DNA of 64,000 nt from RBG-13-68-16 sp050018455 (GCA_050018455.1 JBEKAA010000005.1:99690-163689); one strand, 5' to 3'. Counted from the stretch's first letter, positions 33,624 to 43,615 are shown. Program-made: numbers and translations. The notes: generated by a model not told the origin, from the letters alone.

Positions 33624-36134
33624 TCAAGCGCTCCTCACGAACCGTTGCACCTCCTCGCGGTACTTGCGGACCAGCTTCAGGGCCGACTCGGCCGTGCCCG
33701 ACTCGGCGTGGAGGTGGAGCGTGGACGCCACCCGATCGGGGCGAAGGAGAACCCAACCGCCGTCAAGGTGGACCTTGATCCCCTCGAGGTACGAAACCTC
33801 CTGCCCTTGGATCTTCTCGGCGAAGCGGCGCATCACCTCGCCCTTACGCTCCATCGGGCAGGGCAGGGTCACCTGGGCCAGGGGCACCGTTGGGGCCAGC
33901 TTCGCCACCTCCGCCAGCGGGAGCGGGGTGCGGGTCAGGAGTTCGAGCAGCTTGCCGAGCGCGAACAGCGCGTCGGGCGCGTGGTGGAGGTTCGGGAAGA
34001 TAAAGTCGCCCTCACCGGCGGACGCGAAGATCACGTCGCGCTGCCGGGACGCCTCGGTAAGCGCGCGCGGAGCCGAGAGCGTCTCGCGCAGGCGGTGGCC
34101 GGCCGCGGACAGCGCCTTGTGGAAGGTCGACGGTGCGTACGCAGGCATGACGACCTCTCCTGCCGGGAGGTCCGCGGCGTTGACGGCGGCCACCATCAGG
34201 GCCGCCAGGTCCATGTCGGCCCACAGCCGCTGCTCACGGTCCGCGAGCACGAGGCGTTCGCTGCTCGGGTTGAGCCAGACGCCGATATCGGCTTCCAGGG
34301 AAGCGACGATCGTCGCGAGACGCTGATGCGCCAGCGCGATCTCGCTGGCGAGGAGCGCCTCGTGAATCCCCTCGGTGTGGGCGTTGAGCGTGACCACGTC
34401 GCACCCGAGCTCGTTGAGGAGTCGCGGCAGCACCACGACCGCGGCCGAGTGCGCGTAATCCACGACGACGCGCATCCGGCGGGCCCGAATCTGGTCGACG
34501 GCGAGCGCCTTGAGGAACGACTCCGCGTAGAAGTCCACGAGGCGCGGGTGCTCGAAGATGACCCCGATCTCCTGGTGCCCGGCGCGACGAAACTCTTCCC
34601 GGAGGAAGATGCGCTCCACGGACTTGGCGAAGCTCGTCGAGATGTCCAGGCCGTGGTCGTCGAAAAAGCGAATCGAGGTCATACCCCGCACGAGCTGCAC
34701 CTGCTGGAAAGACACGCCGCCTACTTCGCCGAACCCCTCGAGCTTGTGCCGCATGACGGGGACCGGCAGGAGTCCGAGATCGACGACGTGCACGCCGGTC
34801 GAGCTCATCCCCCCGACAAAGGCGCGCCGCAGCATGCGCGAAGCCGGGTGATCGTCGCGGGCGGTGAGGATGTTGCTCCCAGGCTGGAGCAGGGTACCGT
34901 AGGCCGCGCCAAGCCGCGCGGCGACCTCGGGCGTGAGCTCGAGGTTGGTGAGGCCGGTGACCGCGCCCTCTTCGAAGGCGGAGGTGCGCCACCGTTCGGC
35001 GTACACCAGGTTCGAGTAGACAACGGCGTGGTCCTCGACCACCTTGACGGGCCAGATCTTCACGCCCTCTTTGACTCGCACCTCTTGCCCGAGCACCGTG
35101 TCGTCGGCGATCACCGCGCCCTTCTCGACGACCGTGCCCGTGCCTACCTGAACGCGTGCCCCGAGGACAGCCTCCTCGATCCTGGCGCCCTCACCGATCT
35201 GGACACCTTCCCAGAGCACTGCCCGGCGCAGCTCGGCCCGCGGTGCCACCGCCGAAGCCGGGCCGAGCACCGCGTCCTCGAGTCGGACGTTGGCGCCGAT
35301 GCGGCACCCGGGGCCGACCACGACCGTCCCGCGAACCTCGACGGACGGGTCGATCTCCGCCTCCCCCTCGATCCACAGCGGCTTGCCGCCGATCTGGCGC
35401 AGCTCGCCGGGCGGCATGAGGCGAAGGGTGCCCTGGAAGTAGTCGAGGTGCGCGGCGAGGTACGACTCCGGGTCGCCGATGTCGCGCCAGTAACCACGCA
35501 TCACGTGGCCGTAAAGCGGAGCGCCACTGGCGAGCAGGCGGGGGAAGAGGTCGCGCGAGAAGTCGAAGGGCTCGGCCCGCGGGACCTGCGCGAGCGCCTG
35601 TCCCTGGAGTACGTAGACGCCCGTGTTCACCGTGTCGGAGAAAACCTCTCCCCAGGTGGGTTTCTCGAGGAACCGCCGGACCCGGGAGTCGCCGTCGATG
35701 ATGACGATTCCGAACTGCAGCGGGTTGGCGACCCGCGTCAGCCCGATAGTGACCATTGCCTGTCGCTGCTGGTGCGCTGCGATGAGGGACGAGAGGTCGA
35801 AGTCGCAGATCACGTCCCCCGACAGCACGAGGTAGTCCTCGGCGGGGACGAGGTCGGCGCCGTGCGCCACCGCGCCGGCGGTGCCGTAGTCCTGGTCGGC
35901 GTTGTTGTAGTGCAGCCTCATCCCGAGCCGCTTGCCGTCCCCGAACGCGGCGCGGATCTTGTCCGGGTCGTAGTAGGTCAGGAGGACGGCCTCGCGCATG
36001 CCGAAGCTCGCGAGGTGGGTCAGCACCCGCTCGAGGATCGGCCGGTTGACGATCGGCAGCATGGGCTTCGGGCGGTTTGCGGAGAGCGGCCGGATTCGCG
36101 TGCCGAAGCCGCCGGCCATCACGACCGGGATCAT
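33624..36134 (-). CDS. Mannose-1-phosphate guanylyltransferase fused to a phosphomannomutase-like domain
   Basis: An 836-residue fusion. Residues 1-230 are a nucleotidyltransferase (VVMAGGFGTRIRPLSANRPK; SGDVICDFDLS), 250-370 are hexapeptide (left-handed helix) repeats, and 380-836 form a phosphohexomutase-like domain (SNILTARDDHPASRM; FEHPRLVDFYAES). The usual phosphoserine loop T-A-S-H-N-P is not seen; FGEVGGVSFQQVQL stands in that place. The second half may therefore be regulatory or degenerate. Provides NDP-sugar for glycans. Its ATG overlaps the response-regulator stop (ATGA). Confidence 0.85.
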   Translation of the reverse strand: MIPVVMAGGFGTRIRPLSANRPKPMLPIVNRPILERVLTHLASFGMREAVLLTYYDPDKIRAAFGDGKRLGMRLHYNNADQDYGTAGAVAHGADLVPAEDYLVLSGDVICDFDLSSLIAAHQQRQAMVTIGLTRVANPLQFGIVIIDGDSRVRRFLEKPTWGEVFSDTVNTGVYVLQGQALAQVPRAEPFDFSRDLFPRLLASGAPLYGHVMRGYWRDIGDPESYLAAHLDYFQGTLRLMPPGELRQIGGKPLWIEGEAEIDPSVEVRGTVVVGPGCRIGANVRLEDAVLGPASAVAPRAELRRAVLWEGVQIGEGARIEEAVLGARVQVGTGTVVEKGAVIADDTVLGQEVRVKEGVKIWPVKVVEDHAVVYSNLVYAERWRTSAFEEGAVTGLTNLELTPEVAARLGAAYGTLLQPGSNILTARDDHPASRMLRRAFVGGMSSTGVHVVDLGLLPVPVMRHKLEGFGEVGGVSFQQVQLVRGMTSIRFFDDHGLDISTSFAKSVERIFLREEFRRAGHQEIGVIFEHPRLVDFYAESFLKALAVDQIRARRMRVVVDYAHSAAVVVLPRLLNELGCDVVTLNAHTEGIHEALLASEIALAHQRLATIVASLEADIGVWLNPSSERLVLADREQRLWADMDLAALMVAAVNAADLPAGEVVMPAYAPSTFHKALSAAGHRLRETLSAPRALTEASRQRDVIFASAGEGDFIFPNLHHAPDALFALGKLLELLTRTPLPLAEVAKLAPTVPLAQVTLPCPMERKGEVMRRFAEKIQGQEVSYLEGIKVHLDGGWVLLRPDRVASTLHLHAESGTAESALKLVRKYREEVQRFVRSA

Positions 36135-36496
36135 CGGGCTTTCTCCAGGCATCGACGAACGGCCTGCTTCAGCTCGTTGAGGTCGGATGACTTGACGATG
36201 TAGGCGTCCGCCAGCCATGACGAGAAGTCGTCCTGGTACCGAGCGTAGGCGGTTGCGAGCACAACCGGCAGGTGGGAGTCCCTGGCCTTGATCTCGCGCA
36301 GCAGCGCGAGGCCGGAGGCCTCGCCCAACCGGATGTCCAGCACGACGAGATCGACCCCTCCCTGGGCGAGGCGCTCCCGGGCACCTTCGACCGTGGTTGT
36401 GGTCTCCACCGTGTATCCGTCACGGCTGAACGCGGCGCGGTAAAGCTCGAGAAAGCCCTCCTCGTCATCCACGAAAAGCACGCGCGAACCGTTCAC
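36131..36496 (-). CDS. Single-domain response regulator (CheY-like)
   Basis: A 121-residue receiver domain: SRVLFVDDEEGFLELYRAAF (acidic pair), VDLVVLDIRLGEASGL (phosphorylated Asp), LPVVLATAYARYQDD and YIVKSSDLNELK (Lys). No output domain, so it acts by protein contact. I chose the GTG at 36494-36496: it overlaps the kinase stop (GTGA) and GGAGGT lies at the right distance. A GTG six bases earlier is too close to it. The hallmark Asp is present. Confidence 0.88.
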   Translation of the reverse strand: MNGSRVLFVDDEEGFLELYRAAFSRDGYTVETTTTVEGARERLAQGGVDLVVLDIRLGEASGLALLREIKARDSHLPVVLATAYARYQDDFSSWLADAYIVKSSDLNELKQAVRRCLEKAR

Positions 36497-37893
36497 GACC
36501 ACCTCCGCAGAAACAGTGTGAAACGCACCCAGCCAGGCTCCCGCTCATCGTACTCCACCTTCGCTCCCATGGTCTCCGCGAGCGTGCGTACGGAGGCGAG
36601 CCCCAGACCGCTGCCTCCCCGCCGGGTGGTGATGCCGCCGGCAAACGGGTCGACCCGGAGCGCAACAGGCAGCGGCTGTCCGTTGTCGGCCACGTCGAGC
36701 CTTACCCACTGGCCGTCCTCGCGAACCGCGGCGTGGATCTCCCCGCCGCTTTCCCTGAGCGCTTCGAGCGCGTTGACAACCAGGTTCTCCAGGCAACGCT
36801 CGAGCGAGTGCACGACGGCACTAGCGAGCACCGGCCGGGCCGGGTGGTAGCACAGGAGGCGGACCCCGCGGCTCGCGGCGAGCGGCCGGAACGCCTCGAC
36901 CACTCGGTCGACCAGAGCCCCCACCTCCACCGGCTCCAGGGCGATGCCATCGGCCCGGCTCGCCAGGCCGTCCACGAGGTCCCCGACCCTCTGCTCGGCC
37001 CGGCTGATGGCGGCCGCGGCGATGCCGAGTTGCCTGAGAAGCGTGTCGGGGTTTCCGGGAGGCGCCGCCATCAGTTCTCGAGCGAGGCCGCCGGCCAGCG
37101 CAAGCGGGTTCTTCAGATCGTGAGCGAGCGTCCGGGCCGTCTCGAGGAGTGCCGTGGCGTGCTCGGCGGTCATGCGGCGCCGTCTCTCCTCCTGGAAACG
37201 GCGCAAGAGCTGCGTGCGCTCGAGCGCGGCCCGGAGGTAGTGAGCGAGCGTCTCTGCGGCCTCGAGCGTTGCGTGGTAGGTCGGCGCGTGCGTGACGAAG
37301 TTGTCGGCAAGCACCACGCCCCACGGGCGGCCGCTTGCCATGAGCGGCACGACGACAAGCTCGCGCGACTCGAGCACCGTCACCCAGTGGCGGACGCACG
37401 GGTTCGGATGGTTGCTGCGTCCGATAAACGCGCGGCGCCAGGCGCCGCAGCCCTTCTCGGAGGCGTGGGACAGCGCGGCCAGCGTGGCCGCGTGCCGGTG
37501 CTGCTCGGACTCGACCACCCTGGGATCCGGCTCCGTGAGCCGCTCGAGCGGGAGCACGCCGTGCTGGCGCATCTCGGTCCACACCTTGCGGGCCTCGTCG
37601 CGCGTCACGGGGCCGACTCCGAACCAACCTCGCAGCTGATCGCCGTCCGCAAGGAGGAGAAAAGCCCTGTTGAATCCGAGGCCCTCGCCGGCGGTGTACG
37701 CCACGAGGACGCTCCAGGCAGCCACCTCGGGGTCGACGACGGTCTCCAGCACCTCGCTGACGCGTCGTAGCAGGTCCAGAACGCGCCGAGGCCGGATGCT
37801 TCGCAACGCCGGCCCGCGTTCCCGCAGGTGGCGTGCGCGCTCCGGGCGAAGCCCCTTCTCCCGCGGTGCCGGCTTGCTCGGCCGGGCGGTCAT
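36493..37893 (-). CDS. Sensor histidine kinase with GAF domain
   Basis: A 466-residue protein without membrane helices. Residues about 40-230 form a GAF-like sensor (GEGLGFNRAFLLLADGDQLR; LVVVPLMASGRPWGVVLADN), then a dimerisation helix with the phosphorylated His at about 258 (TARTLAHDLKNPLALAGGL), then the ATPase: LENLVVNALEAL (N box), VADNGQPLP (G1), GSGLGLASVRTLAE (G2). Cytoplasmic sensing of an unknown signal, partner of the adjacent regulator. ATG at 37891-37893. The 143 bases upstream hold no gene. Confidence 0.88.
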   Translation of the reverse strand: MTARPSKPAPREKGLRPERARHLRERGPALRSIRPRRVLDLLRRVSEVLETVVDPEVAAWSVLVAYTAGEGLGFNRAFLLLADGDQLRGWFGVGPVTRDEARKVWTEMRQHGVLPLERLTEPDPRVVESEQHRHAATLAALSHASEKGCGAWRRAFIGRSNHPNPCVRHWVTVLESRELVVVPLMASGRPWGVVLADNFVTHAPTYHATLEAAETLAHYLRAALERTQLLRRFQEERRRRMTAEHATALLETARTLAHDLKNPLALAGGLARELMAAPPGNPDTLLRQLGIAAAAISRAEQRVGDLVDGLASRADGIALEPVEVGALVDRVVEAFRPLAASRGVRLLCYHPARPVLASAVVHSLERCLENLVVNALEALRESGGEIHAAVREDGQWVRLDVADNGQPLPVALRVDPFAGGITTRRGGSGLGLASVRTLAETMGAKVEYDEREPGWVRFTLFLRRWS

Positions 37894-38036
37894 CGTCGGG
37901 CTCCGGAAAATCCCGGCTCGGAGCGCTCCGGCGTCGCGCGCCACAGAGGTTTGCGGCCCAAGCGGCCTACCGAGGCCATCCCTGTTCTCCACAAAAAAGT
38001 CTACAGCAGCACGCCTGAATCCCGTCCGGTTGGCGC

Positions 38037-39098
38037 CTACCGTGGAACCGGGTTGGTCTCCTTCCAGCCGGCCTCGTCGAAAAAGCCGAACCGGTGCTCG
38101 ATCTTGGCGAACAACTGCCCGCCGGGAGAGACGATGTTCCCGGGGAGGGTAAGGGTCCCGGTCCCCCCGGTGCCCCGGAAAGAGCCCTCTCCGATGGGCC
38201 GGCCGCTCCGCGGCTCGCGAACCGTCGCGCCGCCGGTCGAGGGCGGGAGATCGACAACGAGCCGAGCCGGGGGTTCGCCACTGCAGACCAGGTAGAGCCT
38301 GCGGGCGCCGAACGACCGCAGGCGCGTTCGGGACGCGAGGCGGAGCACAAGCGCGCCGTTTTCGAGATGAACCGCAACGACCGGATGCTGCTGGAGGCCT
38401 GTCGGTGACTCCTCGAGGTAGTACCTTTCCTCCCCGGAAGCGAATGAGAGCAGCCACGACCCGCGGAGGACGAGCTGGCTCTTGTGGCACGCGATGGCTG
38501 CGCGCTTGCGAGATCTCTGGGCGTCGGACAGCGGAAGCACGAGCGAGCCCTCGTGGCGGCGCGCGCGGAGCTGCGGGTTGTGCACGAGGAAGCGGACGAC
38601 CCTGCGCACCGGCACCCTGTCTCGCAGGCGCGTCATTGCCATTGCCATCATGACCGCAAGGGCGCTGTGGTCGGGGTGGAGGTCGAGGAAGGACGGCGCC
38701 ACGACGACCGTCGGTCGCCACTCCTCGAGCGCGTCGGTCACGGCGCGCTGCGCCAGCTCATTCCCGTGGAGAAGCAGGTCGCACGCGCCCTGGTCGGGGA
38801 AGCCGAGGAAGCGCGTGTCCGCGAGGGGTACTCCGAGATGCTCGAGAGCCGCTCGAACCTCCTCGCGGCGGCGAGCCCCGAACCGTGCGCGGTCGGAGGG
38901 TCCGATGCGCCAGCGCAGCTCGAGCGCGCGCTGCGCCCAGGGGTTGTTGTCGCCTTCGGTGAAGAACACGACCAGGGTCTTCGTCCCGACCGCCATCGCG
39001 TGCTGGAGCAGCCCGCCGGTCGCGACGCTCTCGTCGTCCGGGTGCGGCACGAGCACCAGCAACCTGTCCGACGGGGTCAGGGCGAGCGTCTGAATCAT
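38037..39098 (-). CDS. PIG-L/LmbE-family deacetylase with C-terminal extension
   Basis: A 353-residue protein. LLVLVPHPDDESVATGGLLQ holds the zinc motif (P-H-P-D-D-E); LDLHPDHSALAVMMA gives the third His. These enzymes deacetylate GlcNAc-type sugars or glycolipids. Residues after about 250 form a beta-rich, unrecognised domain. The ATG overlaps the stop of the glycosyltransferase gene (ATGA), so the pair is coupled; together they suggest glycan or lipid sugar modification at the membrane. Confidence 0.83.
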   Translation of the reverse strand: MIQTLALTPSDRLLVLVPHPDDESVATGGLLQHAMAVGTKTLVVFFTEGDNNPWAQRALELRWRIGPSDRARFGARRREEVRAALEHLGVPLADTRFLGFPDQGACDLLLHGNELAQRAVTDALEEWRPTVVVAPSFLDLHPDHSALAVMMAMAMTRLRDRVPVRRVVRFLVHNPQLRARRHEGSLVLPLSDAQRSRKRAAIACHKSQLVLRGSWLLSFASGEERYYLEESPTGLQQHPVVAVHLENGALVLRLASRTRLRSFGARRLYLVCSGEPPARLVVDLPPSTGGATVREPRSGRPIGEGSFRGTGGTGTLTLPGNIVSPGGQLFAKIEHRFGFFDEAGWKETNPVPR

Positions 39099-40786
39099 GA
39101 GCGGTTCCGATCCATGGCGAACGGCGAATACCCTCGCTCGATCGCCCGCGCCCAGACAACCGCGAGCGGCGCCGAGCGAGTTGACGGAACGAATTCGTGA
39201 GAGCCGGCTTGAAGCGGGCGGGAACCCGAGTACGGCGTGCCGTCGAGCGTCCCGGCTGCAGCATCCCCCGGTGTGACAACGGCGTAAGGACCCGGGATAG
39301 CGATGTCGAATCTCAGGGGCACGGCTCCTCCGGCCGACGGGCGCAGGAGCCGCCCGGCCACGCGCAATGAGCCCACGGAGACGAAGTTCTCGTTCAGGAA
39401 GGCGCGGCCGCTCTGCGGAAACCGGGCGCTGTCCTGGACCGCCACGAAGCAACCGGTCCGGACGATGTCGTCCGCGATCGTGTCCCGCATCAGGCCGCGG
39501 CGCAGCTTCTCCATCGTGATGGTCTCGAGGACCGCGAAGAACGGTCGCGTGCGGAAGACGGTTTCGCCCTTCGTGTCCATGACCGGCTCGCTCCTATTGG
39601 TGAGGCGCAGGACGTCCGAGACAAGTTTCGTCTCCTGGACGGTCCGGTCACGCCAGACCGGCCCCCTGAACACGATGACACCTGATTGGGCCACCAGGAT
39701 CGCAAGAAACGTGTACGCAGGGGCGCGGCTCGGGCGCCGGCCATTTCCCGCCCGTTTGGTGCACGTTCGCTCCCAGCGGTCGAGCTCGGCGACGACCATG
39801 ATGGCCGCCAGCGGAAAAACCGGCAGGTAGTCCTGTCCGGTGACCAGAGGCCAGAGGCTCTCCAGCACGAGCACGTAGAGCGCCGCGACGAGCGAGACGA
39901 GCACTCTCTGCACTCGGATGCGGTCACCGCCGGCCGCGCGCAGCCGCGGAAGGGCGAACCAGGCCGTAAGGACGACGCCGAGTGGGAGGAGCAAACGCCT
40001 CCATGCCTCGTGCCGCGCTCCGAGATCCGCGAGGACGTTCTGAGCGAGCGCGCCCTGGGTCAGCGCGCCCAAGGCGCCCTTCGAGGCGAAGAACCCCACC
40101 ACGACAAGGGGCGTGATCGCGAAGCCGACTGCCGCGGCGGCCGCGAGGCGGACCGCCCGCCGCCAGGGAATCGCCCGCCGAACATCGGCCGAGAGCGCGC
40201 CGACCAGCGCCGTGCCGCCGAAGAGCGCCGCCACCATGAGGGCGGTCTTCTGGGAGACGCAGAGAGTGGCGCCGACCGCCGCTCCGGTCAGCAGGACGCG
40301 TCCCGCGCCGAGAGGGCCGCCCACGAGCACCGCGAGCGCCGCGAGCCACCCCACGGTCCAGAGGTTGTCGGTCCGAAACTCGATCGACCGGAAGAAGAAA
40401 TCGTAGTGAAAAGCGAGGAGCACCGCGGACCACATCGCGACGCGCCGGCCCAGGAGACGCGCGGCGATCGCGTACGCGAGCCAGAGCGCCAGCAGGGCGA
40501 GAGGCACCATGGCGAACCGCATGAGCACCACGGCGTTCGGTCGCTCGCCGATCAGGGCGAGCAGCGGCGCCATCAGGAGGTGGAAGAGCGGCGAGTGGTT
40601 GTCGGACACGTCCCGGTACTGGAGCAGGCCCCTCGTCCAACCCCACACGACGTGGAGGTGCTGCGGTTCGTCCGAGTTGATGCGGTAGTGGAAAATGTAA
40701 GGCAACCTCGCGAGCGTCCCCGCCCCGAGGAGGATCAGGGCGGCGGTGCGCTCCCTGGCGGAGACGGGGATGCTCGCTGCGGCCAT
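39095..40786 (-). CDS. Polytopic membrane glycosyltransferase, GT39/ArnT-like
   Basis: A 563-residue protein with about ten hydrophobic helices. The first periplasmic loop has YRINSDEPQHLHVVWGW then RDVSDNHSPLFHLL, where the D-E pair and the NHSPLFH motif match the dolichyl-/polyprenyl-phosphate sugar transferases (GT39/GT83). It uses a lipid-linked sugar donor at the outer face of the membrane. A soluble C-terminal domain starts near residue 370. Acceptor unknown. First gene of the long minus-strand run. Confidence 0.8.
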   Translation of the reverse strand: MAAASIPVSARERTAALILLGAGTLARLPYIFHYRINSDEPQHLHVVWGWTRGLLQYRDVSDNHSPLFHLLMAPLLALIGERPNAVVLMRFAMVPLALLALWLAYAIAARLLGRRVAMWSAVLLAFHYDFFFRSIEFRTDNLWTVGWLAALAVLVGGPLGAGRVLLTGAAVGATLCVSQKTALMVAALFGGTALVGALSADVRRAIPWRRAVRLAAAAAVGFAITPLVVVGFFASKGALGALTQGALAQNVLADLGARHEAWRRLLLPLGVVLTAWFALPRLRAAGGDRIRVQRVLVSLVAALYVLVLESLWPLVTGQDYLPVFPLAAIMVVAELDRWERTCTKRAGNGRRPSRAPAYTFLAILVAQSGVIVFRGPVWRDRTVQETKLVSDVLRLTNRSEPVMDTKGETVFRTRPFFAVLETITMEKLRRGLMRDTIADDIVRTGCFVAVQDSARFPQSGRAFLNENFVSVGSLRVAGRLLRPSAGGAVPLRFDIAIPGPYAVVTPGDAAAGTLDGTPYSGSRPLQAGSHEFVPSTRSAPLAVVWARAIERGYSPFAMDRNRS

Positions 40787-40935
40787 CGAACCGGAACCAC
40801 CTCGTTCAGGGGAGCGAGTCTACCAGGGTGAGGCGGCGACCCGATAGCGCGCCGCGTGTGCTCCCTCGGTCTGCGGCAGCTCGTGCGTCGCGCCGGATGG
40901 CACAGGGAGAGTACCCTTGATGGGGTGGAGGAACG

Positions 40936-43566
40936 ATGAAGAAAGCGGCGATCACGATGGCGTTCGGTTTCGGTCTGATGGCCGTGGCGGCTGCCCTGGC
41001 GCAGGGCACTACCCCGACGGCGCTGTCGTCACCCAAGGACGTTCTCGGCCTGGATATCGGTCAGAACCGCGTCCTCGCCAGCTACGCCGAGAGCGAGCGC
41101 TACCTGCGGACGGCTGCAGGGCAGAGCGACCGGATGCGCATCATCCCCATCGGCACGACGGTCGAGGGCAGGACCATGATCGCGGTCGCCGTCTCAACCG
41201 CCGCGAACATCGCCCGGCTCGAGGAGCTCCGCATCGGGTGGGCCCGGGTCGCGGACCCGCGGGGCCTGGACGCCGTCGCGCGGGAGCGCCTGCTCTCCAC
41301 CCTTCCGGCCTGTGCGCTGATCACCGCCGGGATTCACGCGAACGAGGTCGCCGGCCCGCAAGCGGCGCTCCTCCTCGTCCACCAGCTCGCGAGCGCCCCG
41401 GAAGGGAGCGCCGAAGCGGGTTGGCTCGATCACACCGTAGTGCTCGTCGTGCCTTCGCTGAACCCGGACGGCCAGGACGCCGTCGTCGCGTGGTACCGGA
41501 AGTGGCTGGGGACGCCGTACGAGGGCTCGCAGCTGCCATTCCTCTATCACCGCTACGCCGGCCACGACAACAACCGGGACTTCGTTTACCTGACCCAGCC
41601 GGAGAGCCGGGCGCTCAACCGCTTCGTGTATGCGGACTGGCACCCCCAGCTCTTCCTCGACGTCCACATGATGGGCTCGACGGGCCCCCGACAGTTCGTG
41701 CCGCCCTTTGCGGACCCCATCGCGCCCAACGTTCACCCATTCGTGTGGCGGGTGACCTCGCACCTGGGTACCCTCATGTCACTGCGCCTGGAGGAACAGG
41801 GGAAGAGCGGCGTCGTGTCCGGCTGGACGTTCGACGGCAACTGGATCGGCGGCACCCGCAACACCGGCTGGTGGAAGAACGTGTTCGGGGTCCTCACGGA
41901 AACCGCGAGCGCCGCTCTCGCGACTCCGATCATGATCGACGAAAACGAGTTGCGGGGCGGCGGGAAGGGCCTGGTGGATTACCGCGCCCAGGTGAACTTC
42001 CCCAACCCCTGGCGGGGCGGGAGCTGGGGGCTCGCCGACGCGGTCTCCTATCAGCTCGTCATCATGAAGGCCCTGGTGGAGTTCGCCGCCACCGAGCGCC
42101 CGACGGTGCTGCGCGACGTGATGACAATGGCCGCGGAGGCCGTGACGCGAGGGGAAGGCGAGGCGCCACGAGCGTACGTGATACCTCCAGAGGGAGATCC
42201 GGGGCGGCGCGCTCATCTGATCCGGCTCCTGCTGGCTGCGGGCGCCGAAGGATATGAAGCTCCTAGCGGCGTGGTCGGAGACGGAGTCGGGTACGCTCCC
42301 GGGACGGTCGTCTTCCCGGCAGCGCAGCCGCTTCGCCAGTTTCTCGTGGAAGTGATGGAGCGGCAACGCTACCCGGAAATCTCGCCCGCGCCCGACGCCG
42401 AGATCCTCCTGCCCTACGACGTCACGGCGTGGACGATGCCGCTGACCATCGGGGTTCGCAGCGTCATGGTCGAGCGCGACCTGGCCGGTACCCTGGTTCG
42501 TCTCGGGACGGACTGGGCCCAGGCGGAGGCCGGCCCGACCGGCGACTCCGCGGTGCTCGCGATCCCTGCCGGGCAGCTTGGCGCCACCTTGGTCGCCAAC
42601 CGGGCCCTTGCGCGCGGGGCCCGCGTCGCGTGGCTGACGGGCGAGACGCGGGCCGCCGGGCGGCTCCTCGCTCCGGGTTCGATCCTGGTCGAGGGTCTGG
42701 CTGAGCGCGAACGGAGCGAGATCGTGGTCGGTGCGGGCGTGACGCCCGTGCCGCTGGCTGAGAGGCCGACGTCGGCGGTGCCGCTCCGGCGGGTAGGAGT
42801 CGGCGTCTACCACCCGAACTTCGGGCTGGAGGACGCCGGCTGGCTCCGGTTCGTGCTGGAGAACGCGGGCTTCCCGGTCGAGGTCGTCGACTCGGCGGCC
42901 GTCTCTTCGGGCGCCTTCGGGCGACGGGTCGAGGTGCTCGTGCTGCCTCCGCTCGAGGGGAAGGTTCTCGTGGATGGGCCGGAGCAACGCGGCCCCGTGC
43001 CGGCCCCCCCCGAGTACCGGCGAGGGATCGGCAAGGAAGGCGCCCAGGCGGTGCGCAAGTTCTTCGAGGACGGCCACACCGTGGTGGCGTTCGGGTCCTC
43101 GGCGGACTGGCTTGCCGAGGAGCTGAAACTACCCGTCTCCAACGCTCTCAAGGGTGTGAGGAGCGAGGAGTTTCGTTGCCCCGGAGCGCTGTTGCAGGTG
43201 GCCGTCGACCCGAGATCCCCGCTCGGCTGGGGGATGCCGGAACGCGCGGCGGTCATGTTCGACGGAGAGACCGCCTTCCAGACCCGGCCTGTTGGTGGGG
43301 AAGAAGTACGGGCCGTGCCGGTGCGGTTCCCCGATGAACCTCTCCTGCTCTCAGGGTGGGTGCGGGGCGAGGAGAAGCTGCGACGGCGGGCAGCCGTCGT
43401 CGAGGTCCGCCGCGGCACGGGACGAGCCGTTCTGTACGCCTTCTCGCCCTACTTCCGCGGCCAGACGGAGGCGGTGTTCCCGCTCCTCTTCAACGCTGTG
43501 CTGGAACGGATGGCCGAGCCGCCCGCTCCCGCGGTTCCGACGCCGGCGCCGGCCGGGAAGCGCTAA
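40936..43566 (+). CDS. Secreted M14-family zinc carboxypeptidase-like protein
   Basis: An 876-residue exported protein with signal peptide (AFGFGLMAVAAALAQ). Residues 60-370 form an M14 domain: ITAGIHANEVAGPQAALLLV (zinc H-x2-E), VVLVVPSLNPDGQDAVV, YAGHDNNRDFVYLTQPESRA and LFLDVHMMGSTGPRQF (third zinc His region). The rest (about 480-876) includes a glutamine-amidotransferase-like fold region (GVGVYHPNFGLEDAGWLRFV). Family members of this length occur in Acidobacteria and Bacteroidetes; substrate unknown. Confidence 0.85.
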   Translation: MKKAAITMAFGFGLMAVAAALAQGTTPTALSSPKDVLGLDIGQNRVLASYAESERYLRTAAGQSDRMRIIPIGTTVEGRTMIAVAVSTAANIARLEELRIGWARVADPRGLDAVARERLLSTLPACALITAGIHANEVAGPQAALLLVHQLASAPEGSAEAGWLDHTVVLVVPSLNPDGQDAVVAWYRKWLGTPYEGSQLPFLYHRYAGHDNNRDFVYLTQPESRALNRFVYADWHPQLFLDVHMMGSTGPRQFVPPFADPIAPNVHPFVWRVTSHLGTLMSLRLEEQGKSGVVSGWTFDGNWIGGTRNTGWWKNVFGVLTETASAALATPIMIDENELRGGGKGLVDYRAQVNFPNPWRGGSWGLADAVSYQLVIMKALVEFAATERPTVLRDVMTMAAEAVTRGEGEAPRAYVIPPEGDPGRRAHLIRLLLAAGAEGYEAPSGVVGDGVGYAPGTVVFPAAQPLRQFLVEVMERQRYPEISPAPDAEILLPYDVTAWTMPLTIGVRSVMVERDLAGTLVRLGTDWAQAEAGPTGDSAVLAIPAGQLGATLVANRALARGARVAWLTGETRAAGRLLAPGSILVEGLAERERSEIVVGAGVTPVPLAERPTSAVPLRRVGVGVYHPNFGLEDAGWLRFVLENAGFPVEVVDSAAVSSGAFGRRVEVLVLPPLEGKVLVDGPEQRGPVPAPPEYRRGIGKEGAQAVRKFFEDGHTVVAFGSSADWLAEELKLPVSNALKGVRSEEFRCPGALLQVAVDPRSPLGWGMPERAAVMFDGETAFQTRPVGGEEVRAVPVRFPDEPLLLSGWVRGEEKLRRRAAVVEVRRGTGRAVLYAFSPYFRGQTEAVFPLLFNAVLERMAEPPAPAVPTPAPAGKR

Positions 43567-43615
43567 ACTGAAACAGGGGTCGCCCCCAGTCTTGTTTTGG
43601 GGGCCGGAGGCGTTC

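Noticed and set aside
33609..36203. An 864-codon plus-strand open frame opposite the guanylyltransferase fusion
   Set aside because: Mirror frame of a well-supported gene; no domains.
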